A DNA stretch of 64,000 nucleotides, taken from Streptomyces radiopugnans (GTDB lineage Bacteria > Actinomycetota > Actinomycetes > Streptomycetales > Streptomycetaceae). A program made the translations under genes and the position numbers. The notes below the pieces were generated by a model, which was not told where the DNA came from, ran no database searches, and saw nothing but the letters and a program-made list of their open reading frames with translations. The stretch is taken from contig NZ_FOET01000003.1 of the NCBI RefSeq assembly GCF_900110735.1, forward strand, positions 496,001-560,000, given 5' to 3'. Shown piece by piece: positions 42,830 through 52,877 of the stretch; positions within the stretch are counted from its first letter, which is position 1; every line of letters begins with the position of its first letter.

Positions 42830-43133
42830 GACGAGACACTCCTGGCATTGCGGCGGTCATGGCCCTGGCGGACCCCGTCAGCGGTGGTGCTCCGTATCGC
42901 GTTCCGCTCGTTGCGCTGCATCGGTGGATCGTGTACATGCGCAAGTGCCCTGACCCTGCGTGCACTTGTGCTTTCCCCATGGTTCCCAATGCCCACAGCA
43001 GATGCAAGGGCAGATGCACGTGCACGAGCGACTTTCGATTGTGTGTAACCGCCTGGGCACGCAACGAAGGCATTGGTGGCAGACTGCTACTGGTGCAGGG
43101 GTGGAGAGCTGAATACAAACAGGAGCATTTCCG
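42830..43133. promoter_or_regulatory. Divergent regulatory region with palindromes related to CACGTG
   Basis: No supported gene. It contains GCACTTGTGC (42962-42971) and TGCACGTGCA (43016-43025), perfect or near-perfect palindromes of the same core as the array at 41884-41913. The XRE regulator probably binds here as well and controls itself and the ATPase gene. Confidence 0.5.
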
Positions 43134-44015
43134 GTGAAAAACGGAGTGAACGGGGCCAGCGGGTCGAGTGGGTCCATGGTGCGCCGCATCCTGCTCGGTT
43201 CCCAGCTGCGGCGGCTGCGCGAGTCCCGCGGAGTCACCCGCGAGGCGGCCGGATATTCCATCCGGGCCTCCGAATCGAAGATCAGCCGCATGGAGTTGGG
43301 GCGTGTGAGCTTCAAGGCGCGGGACGTGGCGGACCTGCTCACGCTCTACGGCATCACCGACGACGCCGAGCGCGAGCCGCTGCTGAGCCTCGCCCGTGAG
43401 TCCAGCGTCGCGGGCTGGTGGCACAACTACAGCGACGTGTTGCCGAACTGGTTCCAGACGTACGTGGGGCTGGAGGGCGCGGCCTCGCACATCGGCGTCT
43501 ACGAGGTGCAGTTCGTCTCCGGGCTGCTCCAGACGGAGGACTACGCGCGGGCGGTCGTCACCAGCGGCCACCGGTCGGGGCTGTCGCGGGAGGAGGTCGA
43601 CCGCCGCGTCGCACTGCGCCTGGAGCGGCAGAAGCTGCTGCTGTCCGAGCACGCCCCCCGGTTCCGCTGCGTGCTGGACGAGGCCGCGCTGCGCCGCCCC
43701 TACGGCGGCCGCGAGGTGATGGACGCCCAGCTGCGGCACCTGGCGGAACTCTCCGAGCTGCCCCACGTCACGCTCCAGGTGATGCCGTTCGACACCGGCG
43801 GGCACCCGGCCGAGAGCGGGGCGTTCACGCTGCTGCGCTTCCCCGAGTCGGAGATCTCCGACATCGTCTACCTGGAGCACCTCACCAGCGCCCTCTACGT
43901 CGACAAGCCGGAGGAGGTCGCCCAGTACGAGGACGTCCTCGACCGCCTCCTGCGGGACAGCCTCGCCCCGGAGGACACCCGCGCGCTCCTCCACGAGGTC
44001 CGCAAGGAGATCTGA
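43134..44015 (+). CDS. XRE-family regulator with DUF5753, 293 aa
   Basis: N-terminal HTH_31 (residues 20-80: LLGSQLRRLRESRGVTREAAGYSIRASESKISRMELGRVSFKARDVADLLTLYG) and C-terminal DUF5753 (110-285: ALLQTEDYAR-like region FVSGLLQTEDYARAVV, VALRLERQKLLL, HVTLQVMPFDTGGHPAESGAFTLLRF). GTG 43134 after AGGAG. Forms with DUF397 and the ATPase the common actinomycete triad affecting development or antibiotic production. Confidence 0.93.
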   Translation: MKNGVNGASGSSGSMVRRILLGSQLRRLRESRGVTREAAGYSIRASESKISRMELGRVSFKARDVADLLTLYGITDDAEREPLLSLARESSVAGWWHNYSDVLPNWFQTYVGLEGAASHIGVYEVQFVSGLLQTEDYARAVVTSGHRSGLSREEVDRRVALRLERQKLLLSEHAPRFRCVLDEAALRRPYGGREVMDAQLRHLAELSELPHVTLQVMPFDTGGHPAESGAFTLLRFPESEISDIVYLEHLTSALYVDKPEEVAQYEDVLDRLLRDSLAPEDTRALLHEVRKEI

Positions 44016-44206
44016 CCGGCCGTCCGGCGGACGGCGTCCCGGCCGGGGTGCACGGGACGCCGCCGGCTCCGGCGCCGGAAAAGGATCCGCCGGAAAGAGC
44101 GCCGGGAGGGCATTGAGGACAGAACCCGTCCCCAAGGCCTCATAGCGTCGTCATCGGTGAAGGGCCGGAAGGCGGCCCGACGACCGACGTGTGAGGAGAA
44201 CCACCC

Positions 44207-44770
44207 ATGCCCGTTCCTGTCGTTTCCGAGAACCGCGGCGACGAGCGCGGAGCCCTGCTCGCCTATCTGGACGCCCAGCGCGGCGGCATCCGCCGGGCCC
44301 TCCACGGCCTCACGGACGAGCAGGCGCGCAGCAGGCCGACCGTGAGCGCGTTCTCCCTGGCCGACATCCTCAAGCACGTCGCGGTGGGCGAGCAGAGTTC
44401 GCTGGCGACGATGCGCGGCGAGCCCTTCGACTTCGAGGCCGGCGTGAAGCGGTGGGAGGACGGCCTGGCCGTCAGGGACGACGAGACGGTCGAGGAGCTG
44501 CTGGACCTCTACGCGCGGGTGGCGCGCGAGACCGAGGAGACGGTCCGGTCGGTGCCCTCCCTCGACGACACCTTCTCGGCCCCCAAGATGCCCTGGGACG
44601 AGGGCGGACCCCGCTCCTGGCGCTGGGGCCTGCTCCACCAGATCGAGGAGACCGCCCGGCACGCCGGGCACGCGGACATCATCCGCGAGACGATCGACGG
44701 CAAGGGCGCCTTCGACCTGGTCTTCGAGACGGGCGCGCTGCCGGAACCGGACTGGTCGTCCTTCCGCTGA
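44207..44770 (+). CDS. DinB-family (DUF664) protein, 187 aa
   Basis: Four-helix metalloenzyme fold of the DinB/YfiT group: LLAYLDAQRGGIRRALHGLTDEQARSRPTVSAFSLADILKHVAVGE at the N-terminus and a C-terminal WGLLHQIEETARHAGHADIIRETIDGKG with metal-binding His residues (HV, HQIEETARHAGH). Probably a mycothiol- or thiol-dependent transferase; substrate unknown. ATG at 44207 after GAGGAGAA. Confidence 0.92.
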   Translation: MPVPVVSENRGDERGALLAYLDAQRGGIRRALHGLTDEQARSRPTVSAFSLADILKHVAVGEQSSLATMRGEPFDFEAGVKRWEDGLAVRDDETVEELLDLYARVARETEETVRSVPSLDDTFSAPKMPWDEGGPRSWRWGLLHQIEETARHAGHADIIRETIDGKGAFDLVFETGALPEPDWSSFR

Positions 44771-44881
44771 CCTGCCGTCCGGCGACCCGCCCCCACCCCC
44801 GCCCCCGGCGACCTGCCCGTGCCCGCCGCCACCCGTCTACGCTGGTCGGCGGCGGGCACGGGCAAGGCCCGGAAGGGAACG

Positions 44882-45532
44882 GTGAGGTCGGCGGTGTCGG
44901 CGATCCGGTTGCTGGTGCTGGGGGCTGTCCGCCAGCACGGGCGGGCACACGGCTACCAGGTCCGCAACGACCTGGAGTTCTGGGGCGCGCACCAGTGGTC
45001 CAACGCCAAGCCGGGCTCGATCTACCACGCGCTCAAGCAGATGGCGAAGCAGGGCCTGCTGACCGCCCACGACACCGAGCCGAGCACGGCCGGCGGCCCG
45101 CCGCGCACCGAGTACGAGCTGACCGGCGCCGGCGAGGCCGAGTACCACCGGCTGCTGCGCTGGGCGCTCACGGCGCACGACGAGAAGCCGGACGTGCTCA
45201 CGGCCGGGGTCGGCTTCATCGTCGACCTGCCGCGCCGGGAGGCGATCGAACTGCTCAGGCGGCGCGTGGCGGCGCTGGAGGAGTGGAGTGCCGAGGTCGC
45301 CGGGGAGTGGACGCCCCCGGGCGCCCCGGACGAGTGGGGCCACATCGGCGAGATCATGAGGCTGTGGGTGCACAACGCCGCCAGCGGCGCGGAGTGGACG
45401 CGGGGCCTGATCGAGCGCCTGGAGGGCGGCGCGTACGTAATGGCGGGCGAGGGCGAGCGGTCGGTGGAGGTGCTGCCCGCAGACGCGGACGACCCGCACG
45501 CCGGGCGTCCGCACGACCGCCCCCGCGGGTGA
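44882..45532 (+). CDS. PadR-family transcriptional regulator, 216 aa
   Basis: Winged HTH of PadR: AIRLLVLGAVRQHGRAHGYQVRNDLEFWGAHQWSNAKPGSIYHALKQMAKQGLLTAH, then PRTEYELTGAGEAEYHRLLRWAL, and a C-terminal helical dimerisation domain. GTG at 44882 follows GGAAGGGA; a second in-frame GTG at 44894 is possible. No divergent target gene is close, so the regulon is not evident. Confidence 0.88.
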   Translation: MRSAVSAIRLLVLGAVRQHGRAHGYQVRNDLEFWGAHQWSNAKPGSIYHALKQMAKQGLLTAHDTEPSTAGGPPRTEYELTGAGEAEYHRLLRWALTAHDEKPDVLTAGVGFIVDLPRREAIELLRRRVAALEEWSAEVAGEWTPPGAPDEWGHIGEIMRLWVHNAASGAEWTRGLIERLEGGAYVMAGEGERSVEVLPADADDPHAGRPHDRPRG

Positions 45533-45716
45533 TGGCGGGGCCCGCCGCCGGGCCCCGGCGGCTGCAACGCATCTCACACCGGACGGACACCTCCACGTCC
45601 CCTCCCGGCAGGGCGCCCGGCCGTATCCTCGCTGAGGGGAACGGACATCTCCCGCCGTGATCGGGAAATCCGAGGTCCGTGCGAGAAGACGACTGGAGGC
45701 GTGAGGAGCGGCGAGT

Positions 45717-47441
45717 TTGGCCCCGGAGACCACGAGGAACAGCACGGTGACCGAGACCGTCCGTCCGGAGGACCGCAGGTCCGCACCGGAGGAGAGCCAC
45801 AGCGCCTTCGCCCCGCCCTCCGGCGTACCGCTGTCGTCCCCGTACTCCGAGGACGAGCACCCCACCTCCGAGTTCGCCGTGCCCGAGGGGCTGAGGCCTC
45901 CCGCGTCGCCGCCGGAGGACGAGCACCCCACCTCCGAGTTCGCCGTGCCCGAGGGCGTGCGCAGGGCGGCGTCCCCCGAGCCCGGGTCCGCCTTCACCCC
46001 GCCCGACGGCATCCCGGTGATCGACAACCTGGTGCGGCCGGGCGCGCCCTGGCAGGACCGGATGCGCACCATGGTCCGGATGCCGCTGGGCGAGCGGCCG
46101 GTGCCCGAGCGCCCCCGGCGCACCGACGAGGAGGACACCGACACCGGGCCGTCGGCGCCGCGCGTACTCGACCTGACCCTGCGCATCGGCGAGCTGCTGC
46201 TCGCCGGCGGCGAGGGCGCCGAGGACGTCGAGGCGGCGATGTTCGGGGTGGCCCACGCGTACGGGCTGGACCGCTGCGAGCCGACGGTCACCTTCACCCT
46301 GCTGACGATCACCTACCAGCCGTCGCTGGTGGACGACCCGGTCTCGCTGAGCCGTACGGTCCGCCGCCGCGGCACCGACTACAACCGGCTGTCGGCGGTC
46401 TACCGCCTGGTGGCCGACATCACCGACGGCGACGTGACGCTGGAGGAGGCGTACGGCCGCCTCGCCGAGATCCGCCGCAACCGCCACCCGTACTCCAAGG
46501 GCGCGCTCACCGTGGCCAGCGGTCTGCTGGCGGGCGCGGCGTCCACCCTGGTGGGCGGTGGCTGGGTGGTCTTCCTCCTGGCCGCGATCGGCGCGATGCT
46601 CGGCGACCGGCTCGCCTGGTTCTTCTCCCAGCGCGGAATGCCGGAGTTCTACCAGTTCGTGGCCGCGGCGATGCCGCCCGCGGTGCTGGGGGTGCTGGTC
46701 CAGCTGTTCGCCGCGGACCTCGGCCTGGCCATCAGAGCCTCCGCGGTCGTCACCGGCGGCCTGTTCCCGCTGATCCCCGGTAGAGCGCTGGTGGCCGCCG
46801 TGCACGACGGGCTGACCGGCTTCTACATCACGGCCTCGGCCCGCCTGCTGGAGGTCGTCTACCTGGTCGTCGGCATCGTCTGCGGCGTGCTGCTGGTGCT
46901 CTACATCGGCGCCGAGATGGGCGCCCAGTTCGACCCGGAGGGCCTGGACATCCGCAGCCGGCCGCTGCTCCAGCTCCTGGCGGCGATGCTGCTGGCCCTG
47001 ACCTTCTGCGTCCTCCTCCAGCAGGAGCGCTCCACCGTGCTGCTCGCCACGCTCAACGGCGGCGTCGCCTGGCTGGTGTACGGCGCGATGGCCGACACCG
47101 GCGGGATCGACCCCGTCGCGGCGACCGCGGCCGCGGCGGGCCTGGTGGGCCTGTTCGGGCAGCTGATGTCGCGCTACCAGTTCGTCTCGGCGCTGCCGTA
47201 CATCACGGCGGCGATCGGCCCGCTGCTGCCCGGTAGCGCCATCTACTTCGGGCTGATCGGCATCGCCCAGGGCGACCTGGACCACGGTCTGCAGAACCTG
47301 TCGCGGGCCGCGGCCCTGGCGCTGGCGATCGCGATCGGCGTCAACCTGGGGAACGAGCTGGCCCGCCTGTTCATCAAGGCGCCGGGACAGGAGAGCCCGC
47401 TGCCGGGGCGGCGCGCGGCCAAGCGCACCCGCGGCTTCTGA
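45717..47441 (+). CDS. ThrE-family threonine/serine exporter, 574 aa
   Basis: ThrE domain pair: cytoplasmic N-domain (VLDLTLRIGELLLAGGEGAEDVEAAMFGVAHAYG) then about ten transmembrane helices in two blocks (residues 260-400 and 420-550). Exports small amino acids or related compounds. The N-terminal about 125 residues are disordered. They contain an exact 41-bp direct repeat (45849-45889 and 45915-45955) encoding EDEHPTSEFAVPEG twice, 22 residues apart. Start uncertain: TTG 45717 after GAGGAG, or GTG 45747. No second ThrB-like gene follows because both halves are fused. Confidence 0.88.
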   Translation: MAPETTRNSTVTETVRPEDRRSAPEESHSAFAPPSGVPLSSPYSEDEHPTSEFAVPEGLRPPASPPEDEHPTSEFAVPEGVRRAASPEPGSAFTPPDGIPVIDNLVRPGAPWQDRMRTMVRMPLGERPVPERPRRTDEEDTDTGPSAPRVLDLTLRIGELLLAGGEGAEDVEAAMFGVAHAYGLDRCEPTVTFTLLTITYQPSLVDDPVSLSRTVRRRGTDYNRLSAVYRLVADITDGDVTLEEAYGRLAEIRRNRHPYSKGALTVASGLLAGAASTLVGGGWVVFLLAAIGAMLGDRLAWFFSQRGMPEFYQFVAAAMPPAVLGVLVQLFAADLGLAIRASAVVTGGLFPLIPGRALVAAVHDGLTGFYITASARLLEVVYLVVGIVCGVLLVLYIGAEMGAQFDPEGLDIRSRPLLQLLAAMLLALTFCVLLQQERSTVLLATLNGGVAWLVYGAMADTGGIDPVAATAAAAGLVGLFGQLMSRYQFVSALPYITAAIGPLLPGSAIYFGLIGIAQGDLDHGLQNLSRAAALALAIAIGVNLGNELARLFIKAPGQESPLPGRRAAKRTRGF

Positions 47442-47504
47442 CCCGGCCCCGGGACGTACGCCCCGGGACGCGTACGCCCTGGGGCGTGCCCCGAAACGGA
47501 ACGC

Positions 47505-47548
47505 GCCCCGGGACGTACGCGGCGCGGCGGCCGCGTGCGTCCCGGGGC
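47505..47548. terminator. Hairpin downstream of ThrE with surrounding direct repeats
   Basis: A 16-bp stem (47505-47520 with 47533-47548, one G-U pair) made from one of three nearby copies of CCCCGGGACG (47447, 47461, 47506). It lies between the convergent thrE-like and ppa genes. Confidence 0.65.
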
Positions 47549-47557
47549 ACGTGGGGG

Positions 47558-47582
47558 CCGGGCCCGCGGGAGGCGGGCCCGG
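47558..47582. terminator. Hairpin downstream of ppa
   Basis: 10-bp GC stem (47558-47567 with 47573-47582) with a 5-base loop, 28 bp beyond the ppa stop on the minus strand. Confidence 0.65.
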
Positions 47583-47609
47583 GGGGTTCGGCGGCCCGGT
47601 GCCGGCGGC

Positions 47610-48107
47610 TCAGTGGTGGCCGCCGCCCGACGCCTCCAGGCGCTTGATCGAGGCCTCGACCTCGGCCTCGGCGTCGGCACGGCCGACCCAGTCCGCGCCC
47701 TCGACCGACTTGCCGGGCTCCAGGTCCTTGTAGACCTCGAAGAAGTGCTGGATCTCCAGCCGGTCGAACTCGCTCACGTGGTGGATGTCGCGCAGGTGCT
47801 CCATGCGCGGGTCGGACGCGGGCACGCACAGCAGCTTGTCGTCGCCGCCGGCCTCGTCCGTCATGCGGAACATGCCGATCGCCCGGCACTTGATGATGCA
47901 GCCGGGGAAGGTCGGCTCCTCCAGCAGCACCAGCGCGTCCAGCGGGTCTCCGTCCTCACCCAGGGTGTTGTCGACGAAGCCGTAGTCGGCCGGGTACACG
48001 GTGGAGGTGAACAGGTGCCGGTCGAGCCGGATGCGACCGGTCTCGTGGTCCACCTCGTACTTGTTCCGCGAACCCTTCGGGATCTCGATGACGACGTCGA
48101 ACTCCAA
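47610..48107 (-). CDS. ppa: Inorganic pyrophosphatase, 165 aa
   Basis: Family I soluble pyrophosphatase, hydrolysing PPi from biosynthesis. Signature [61 protein letters not shown] with metal-binding Asp residues in DGDPLDALV. Start chosen at TTG 48107, 6 bp after GGAGGAG; this reproduces the usual family N-terminus (M)EFDV. The ATG at 48134 would add nine residues and lacks a site. Confidence 0.95.
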   Translation of the reverse strand: MEFDVVIEIPKGSRNKYEVDHETGRIRLDRHLFTSTVYPADYGFVDNTLGEDGDPLDALVLLEEPTFPGCIIKCRAIGMFRMTDEAGGDDKLLCVPASDPRMEHLRDIHHVSEFDRLEIQHFFEVYKDLEPGKSVEGADWVGRADAEAEVEASIKRLEASGGGHH

Positions 48108-48229
48108 GGGAGACTCCTCCGTATGCTTCAGCACTCGTCAGTGGCCCGGGGGCTTCCCCCGGAGAGCGGCGATGTGGTGGTTAAGTGTCCCTCACGCAGG
48201 CGTGTGGTCGCGAAAGGGGCTGGTCCGAG

Positions 48230-49711
48230 GTGCGGGACACGTGGCGGGTGGTGGCCGGTTCCGCCGCCGCCGGACTCGCGGTCGCGGTGACGGCTGTGGC
48301 TGTCGCCGGACCCTGGGACTCCGGCCAGCGTACGGCCGAGCGGGCCCGCGCCGCCCACTGGGACCGCCACAGTGGCGCGGAGCACATCGGAGCGGGCCTC
48401 CCCGGCGGCCCCGCCCCGGCGCCCAGTGCCGCCGAGGTGCTCACCGCGCTGGGCGCCGCGCCCGCGGGTGAGGACGGGGACGACCGGGGCGGCCGGAGCG
48501 GGAAGGACGCACCGGACCCGGGCGAGGCCCCCGCCCCCGCGCCCGCCGCGCTCGCCGACGCCCTCCACCCGCTGCTGGAGGACGGCGCCCTGGGCACGCT
48601 CCGCACCGCCTCGGTGCTGGACGTGGCCACCGGGCGGGAGCTGTACGGGGCCAGGGCCGGCCGGGACGTCGTACCCGCCTCCACCGTCAAGATCGCCACG
48701 GCGGTCGCCGCGCTGTCGGCCCTGGGACCGGACCACCGCATCCCCACCCGGGCGGTGTGGGACGCGGAGGGCGAGCGGGTCTTCCTGGTCGGCGGCGGCG
48801 ATCCCACGGTCACCCCCGCCGTCCTGCGGAGGCTGGCCGACACCACCGCCCGGGAACTGGCGGAACGCGGCGCGAAGCGGATCACGCTGGCCCACGACAC
48901 CTCGCTCTACTCCGGCCCCGCCCGCCATCCGATCGGGCCGAACGAGAACATCGCGCCGGTCAGCGCGCTGATGGTGAACGAGGGCCGCCTCGACGACAGC
49001 ACCCGCGGGCCCGCCCCCCGCTCGGACGACCCGGCCCGGGACGCCGCCGAGGTCTTCGCCGACCGCCTGCGCGAGCGCGGCGTCGACATCGAGCACCCCG
49101 AGCACCCCGAGCGCGCCCGCAAGGCCCCGAAGGGCGCCGACGAGCTGGCGGTGCACCGCTCCGCGCCACTGGCCGAACTGGTCGAGCGGATGCTGCTCCA
49201 CAGCGACAACGACATCGCCGAGGCCCTCTTCCGGCAGACCGCCGTCGCGCGCGGCGAGCCCGCGAGCTTCGCCGGCGCCGGACGCGCGGTGCGCGCACAG
49301 CTCGCCGGGTACGGCGGGGCGCTGCCGCTCGAGGGCGCCCGCTTCGCCGACGGCAGCGGGCTCGACCGGAGCGGCAGGATCTCCGCGGGACTGCTGACCC
49401 GGCTGCTGGCCCTCGCCGCCGATCCCGCCCGCCCCGAGCTGCGGCCCGTGCTGACGGGGCTGCCCGTGGCCCGCTTCAGCGGCACGCTCGGCGGCCGCTA
49501 CGACGACGAGGCGACCCGCACCGGCGCGGGCCTGGTCCGCGCCAAGACCGGCACGCTGACCGGGGTCAACACCCTGGCGGGCACGGTCGTGGACGCCGAC
49601 GGCAGACTCCTGGCCTTCGCGTTCACGGCGTCGGGCACCACCGACCGCCAGGGCGCCCACGAGGCCCTGGACCGCCTCGCCGCCGTCCTGGCCGGCTGCG
49701 GCTGCCGCTGA
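48230..49711 (+). CDS. dacB: D-alanyl-D-alanine carboxypeptidase/endopeptidase (PBP4, DacB family), 493 aa
   Basis: Class C penicillin-binding protein. Membrane anchor or signal near residues 8-27 (VVAGSAAAGLAVAVTAVAVAG). Active motifs: SxxK in PASTVKIATAV, SxN in LLHSDNDIAEALF, KTG in RAKTGTLTG. Trims peptidoglycan outside the membrane. GTG at 48230 chosen; the frame is open to 48185. Conserved core position beside ppa, divergent from it. Confidence 0.9.
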   Translation: MRDTWRVVAGSAAAGLAVAVTAVAVAGPWDSGQRTAERARAAHWDRHSGAEHIGAGLPGGPAPAPSAAEVLTALGAAPAGEDGDDRGGRSGKDAPDPGEAPAPAPAALADALHPLLEDGALGTLRTASVLDVATGRELYGARAGRDVVPASTVKIATAVAALSALGPDHRIPTRAVWDAEGERVFLVGGGDPTVTPAVLRRLADTTARELAERGAKRITLAHDTSLYSGPARHPIGPNENIAPVSALMVNEGRLDDSTRGPAPRSDDPARDAAEVFADRLRERGVDIEHPEHPERARKAPKGADELAVHRSAPLAELVERMLLHSDNDIAEALFRQTAVARGEPASFAGAGRAVRAQLAGYGGALPLEGARFADGSGLDRSGRISAGLLTRLLALAADPARPELRPVLTGLPVARFSGTLGGRYDDEATRTGAGLVRAKTGTLTGVNTLAGTVVDADGRLLAFAFTASGTTDRQGAHEALDRLAAVLAGCGCR

Positions 49712-49839
49712 CCGGCCCGGACCGGCGGTTCCCCACGGGCCCGCCGTCCGGTGCCGCCGTCCGGGTCAGGCGTGACCCGCCGCCCCGCGGGCACCCTTGC
49801 CCGGGCACCGGTCCGCTCCCGTTCGGGGGCACCGGCACG

Positions 49840-49851
49840 TACGGTGAAGTC
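49840..49851 (+). promoter_or_regulatory. Leaderless-type -10 of the metalloprotease gene
   Basis: TACGGT (49840-49845) with the ATG starting 6 bp later. No ribosome binding site; transcript probably starts at the A of ATG. Confidence 0.5.
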
Positions 49852-50988
49852 ATGACGAGCCTCGGTGGTGTGGAGATGGTCGACTGGAATCTCGCGGTGG
49901 CGACCGCGACCCGGCTCGTGAAGCCCGGGCCCGAAGTGAGCCGTGAGGAGGCGCGGGAGGCCGTGGCCGAGCTGCGGCGGCACGCCTCGGCGGCCGAGGA
50001 GCACGTACGCGGCTTCACACGGATGACGCCCGACGGCGCCGCGGACACCCCTGTGCTCGTCGTGGACCGGCCCGGCTGGATCCGGGCCAACGTGGCCGGT
50101 TTCCGCGAGCTGCTGTCGCCCCTGCTGGGCAAGATGCAGGCGCGGCGCGGAGGCGGCCCCGGCAACGCGGTGCTCGGCGCGGTCGGGGGAAAGGTGACCG
50201 GCGTCGAGGTCGGGATGCTGCTGTCGTTCATGGCCTCGCGCGTCCTGGGCCAGTACGAGACCTTCGCCCCGCCCACCCGCGACCTGCCGGGCGCCCCGGG
50301 CGAGGGCGGCGGGCGGCTGCTGCTGGTCGCGCCGAACATCGTGCACGTCGAGCGCGAGCTGGACGTCGACCCGCACGACTTCCGGCTGTGGGTGTGCCTG
50401 CACGAGGAGACCCACCGCACCCAGTTCTCCGCCGTGCCGTGGCTGCGGGACCACATCGAGGGGGAGATCCACGCCTTCCTCGGGGAGACCGACATAGAGC
50501 CCTCCGCGCTGCTGGAGCGACTGCGCGAGGCCTTCCAGTCGCTGGCCGGGAGCGGCCGCCCGGAGCCCGGGGACGACGGCGAGCAGGACGGGGGGCGCAG
50601 TTTCGTCGAGCTGGTGCAGACCCCGGCGCAGCGCGAGGTCCTCGGCCGCATCACCGCCGTGATGTCGCTGCTGGAGGGGCACGCGGACTACGTGATGGAC
50701 GGCGTCGGGCCCCAGGTGGTCCCGTCGGTCGCCGAGATCCGCGAGAAGTTCCAGAAGCGCCGCGCGGCCGGCGCCGGCCGCCTCGACCAGGCGCTGCGCA
50801 GGCTGCTGGGGCTCGACGCCAAACTGCGCCAGTACCGCGACGGCGAGCGGTTCGTGCGGGCGGTGGTGGAGGAGGTCGGGATGGACGGCTTCAACCGTGT
50901 GTGGACGTCCCCCAACACGCTGCCCACCAAGGCCGAGATCGCCGAGCCGGCGGAGTGGATCGCGAGGGTGCACCGGAAAGCGGACTGA
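49852..50988 (+). CDS. Zinc-dependent metalloprotease-like protein (DUF2342), 378 aa
   Basis: Actinobacterial family with a zincin HExxH: VCLHEETHRTQFSAVPWLRDHI, and a downstream Glu region LLEGHADYVMDGVG. Begins MVDWNLAVATATRLVKPGPEVS, typical of the family, which is also annotated as coenzyme F420 biosynthesis-associated. Reads into tilS-hpt-ftsH, the conserved order in Streptomyces. Physiological substrate unknown. Confidence 0.88.
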   Translation: MTSLGGVEMVDWNLAVATATRLVKPGPEVSREEAREAVAELRRHASAAEEHVRGFTRMTPDGAADTPVLVVDRPGWIRANVAGFRELLSPLLGKMQARRGGGPGNAVLGAVGGKVTGVEVGMLLSFMASRVLGQYETFAPPTRDLPGAPGEGGGRLLLVAPNIVHVERELDVDPHDFRLWVCLHEETHRTQFSAVPWLRDHIEGEIHAFLGETDIEPSALLERLREAFQSLAGSGRPEPGDDGEQDGGRSFVELVQTPAQREVLGRITAVMSLLEGHADYVMDGVGPQVVPSVAEIREKFQKRRAAGAGRLDQALRRLLGLDAKLRQYRDGERFVRAVVEEVGMDGFNRVWTSPNTLPTKAEIAEPAEWIARVHRKAD

Positions 50989-51143
50989 TGACCGCCGAAC
51001 GCCGGGACAATCACTCTTGCGAGGGACCGTCGGCGACGGGCGCGCGTGCGATGCTCAGGGATACAGCACTTCTCTGTCACCATCGACGCACTCAGCGTAG
51101 TCATCGACTGCGCGGTCACGACTCCCCGAGGAAGTGAACGGAC

Positions 51144-52301
51144 ATGGGTCCCCATCCCGCGGTCGCCGCGATACGCCTGGCGGTTCGCCGCACACTCCGT
51201 GACGTGCTCCAGGACGCCCCCGGCGGCTCCCCCGGTTCTCCCGGCCCCCTCGCCCCGCACCGGCGCCCTCCGCTCGTACTCGTCGCCTGCTCCGGCGGCG
51301 CCGACTCGATGGCGCTCGCCTCCGCCCTCGCCTTCGAAGCCCCCCGCCTCGGCCTGCGGGCCGGGGGCCTCACCGTCGACCACGGCCTCCAGCCCGGCTC
51401 CGACGACCGGGCCCGGGAGGTCGTCTCCCGCCTCGCCGAACTCTCCCTCGAACCGGCCGAGGCCCTCACCGTGGCGGTCGGCCGCGACGGCGGCCCCGAG
51501 GCCGCCGCCCGCACCGCCCGCTACACCGCCCTCGACGAGGCCGCCGACCGCCTCGGCGCCGCCGCGGTCCTCCTCGGGCACACCCGCGACGACCAGGCCG
51601 AGACGGTCCTGCTCGGCCTGGCCCGGGGCTCCGGCACCCGCTCGCTGTCCGGGATGGCCGCCGTCTCCGGCTCGCCGGCCGGGCGCCGGGGCGTCCGGCA
51701 CCGCTATCTGCGGCCGTTCCTCGCCGTGGACCGGCAGACCACCCGCAAGGCGTGCATGGTGCAGTCGCTGCCGGTCTGGGACGACCCGCACAACGCCGAT
51801 CCCGCGTTCACCCGCTCCCGGGTGCGCCACGACGCCCTGCCCGCACTGGAGAAGGCGCTCGGCAAGGGCGTGGTCGAGGCGCTGGCCCGCACCGCGCAGC
51901 TCTCGCGCGACGACGCCGACGCACTCGACGCCTGGGCCCGCGAGGCCGAGCGGGAGGTCCGCACGGAGCTTCCGCCGTCCCGGGCGGACGGGGACGGCGG
52001 AGGCGGCGGGGGCGGCAGGGGCGGCAGGGGCGGCGATGTCGCGAATGTCGCGGATCTCACAGGGGGATCCGGATCCGCCCTGGACGTCACCCGGCTCGGC
52101 GCCCTGCCGCCCGCCGTCCGCCGGCGCGTGCTGCGCCGCGTGGCGGTCGCGACCGGCTCCCCGGCGGGCTCGCTGTTCGCCCGTCACATCGAGGAGGTGG
52201 ACCGGCTGGTCACCGACTGGCACGGCCAGCGGGCCATCAGCCTGCCCGGCCGGGTGGCCGCCCTGCGGCAGGGTGGCACACTGGTCATCCGGCAAGTGTG
52301 A
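51144..52301 (+). CDS. tilS: tRNA(Ile)-lysidine synthase, 385 aa
   Basis: Modifies C34 of tRNA-Ile(CAU) to lysidine. PP-loop ATP pyrophosphatase motif [12 protein letters not shown] and [46 protein letters not shown], then [21 protein letters not shown] Gly-rich insertion ([15 protein letters not shown], about residue 290) precedes the C-terminal domain. Essential; stands in the conserved tilS-hpt-ftsH order. Confidence 0.97.
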   Translation: MGPHPAVAAIRLAVRRTLRDVLQDAPGGSPGSPGPLAPHRRPPLVLVACSGGADSMALASALAFEAPRLGLRAGGLTVDHGLQPGSDDRAREVVSRLAELSLEPAEALTVAVGRDGGPEAAARTARYTALDEAADRLGAAAVLLGHTRDDQAETVLLGLARGSGTRSLSGMAAVSGSPAGRRGVRHRYLRPFLAVDRQTTRKACMVQSLPVWDDPHNADPAFTRSRVRHDALPALEKALGKGVVEALARTAQLSRDDADALDAWAREAEREVRTELPPSRADGDGGGGGGGRGGRGGDVANVADLTGGSGSALDVTRLGALPPAVRRRVLRRVAVATGSPAGSLFARHIEEVDRLVTDWHGQRAISLPGRVAALRQGGTLVIRQV

Positions 52302-52322
52302 TCCCCGACCGAGAGCAGCAGG

Positions 52323-52877
52323 GTGGACGACAAGGACATGGGCGCCGACCTCAAGTCGGTGCTCATCACCAAGGAAGAGATCGACGCGAAGCTGGCCGAG
52401 CTGGCGGAGGCGATCGACGCGGAGTACGAGGGCGAGGACCTGCTCCTGGTCGGGGTCCTCAAGGGCGCGGTGATGGTCATGGCGGACCTCGCCCGGGCCC
52501 TGTCCTCACCGGTCACCATGGACTGGATGGCGGTGTCGTCCTACGGCGCGGGCACCCAGTCCTCCGGTGTGGTCCGGATCCTCAAGGACCTGGACACCGA
52601 CATCAAGGGGCGGCACGTCCTGATCGTCGAGGACATCATCGACTCGGGTCTGACGCTGTCCTGGCTGCTGTCGAACCTCGGCTCGCGCGAGCCCGCCTCG
52701 CTGAACGTCTGCACCCTGCTGCGCAAGCCGGACGCGGCGAAGGTGGCGATCGACGTGAAGTGGGTCGGCTTCGACATCCCCAACGAGTTCGTCGTCGGCT
52801 ACGGCCTGGACTACGCGGAGAAGTACCGCAACCTGCCGTTCGTCGGGACGCTGGCGCCGCACGTCTACGGAGGCTGA
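52323..52877 (+). CDS. hpt: Hypoxanthine phosphoribosyltransferase, 184 aa
   Basis: Purine salvage enzyme. PRPP-binding loop [37 protein letters not shown], and C-terminal [25 protein letters not shown] start at 52323, 21 bp after tilS. Confidence 0.97.
   Translation: MDDKDMGADLKSVLITKEEIDAKLAELAEAIDAEYEGEDLLLVGVLKGAVMVMADLARALSSPVTMDWMAVSSYGAGTQSSGVVRILKDLDTDIKGRHVLIVEDIIDSGLTLSWLLSNLGSREPASLNVCTLLRKPDAAKVAIDVKWVGFDIPNEFVVGYGLDYAEKYRNLPFVGTLAPHVYGG

Noticed and set aside
47442..47609. CCCCGGGACG repeats as an attachment site or integron element
   Set aside because: They form terminator-like hairpins between convergent genes; no integrase or tRNA is nearby.
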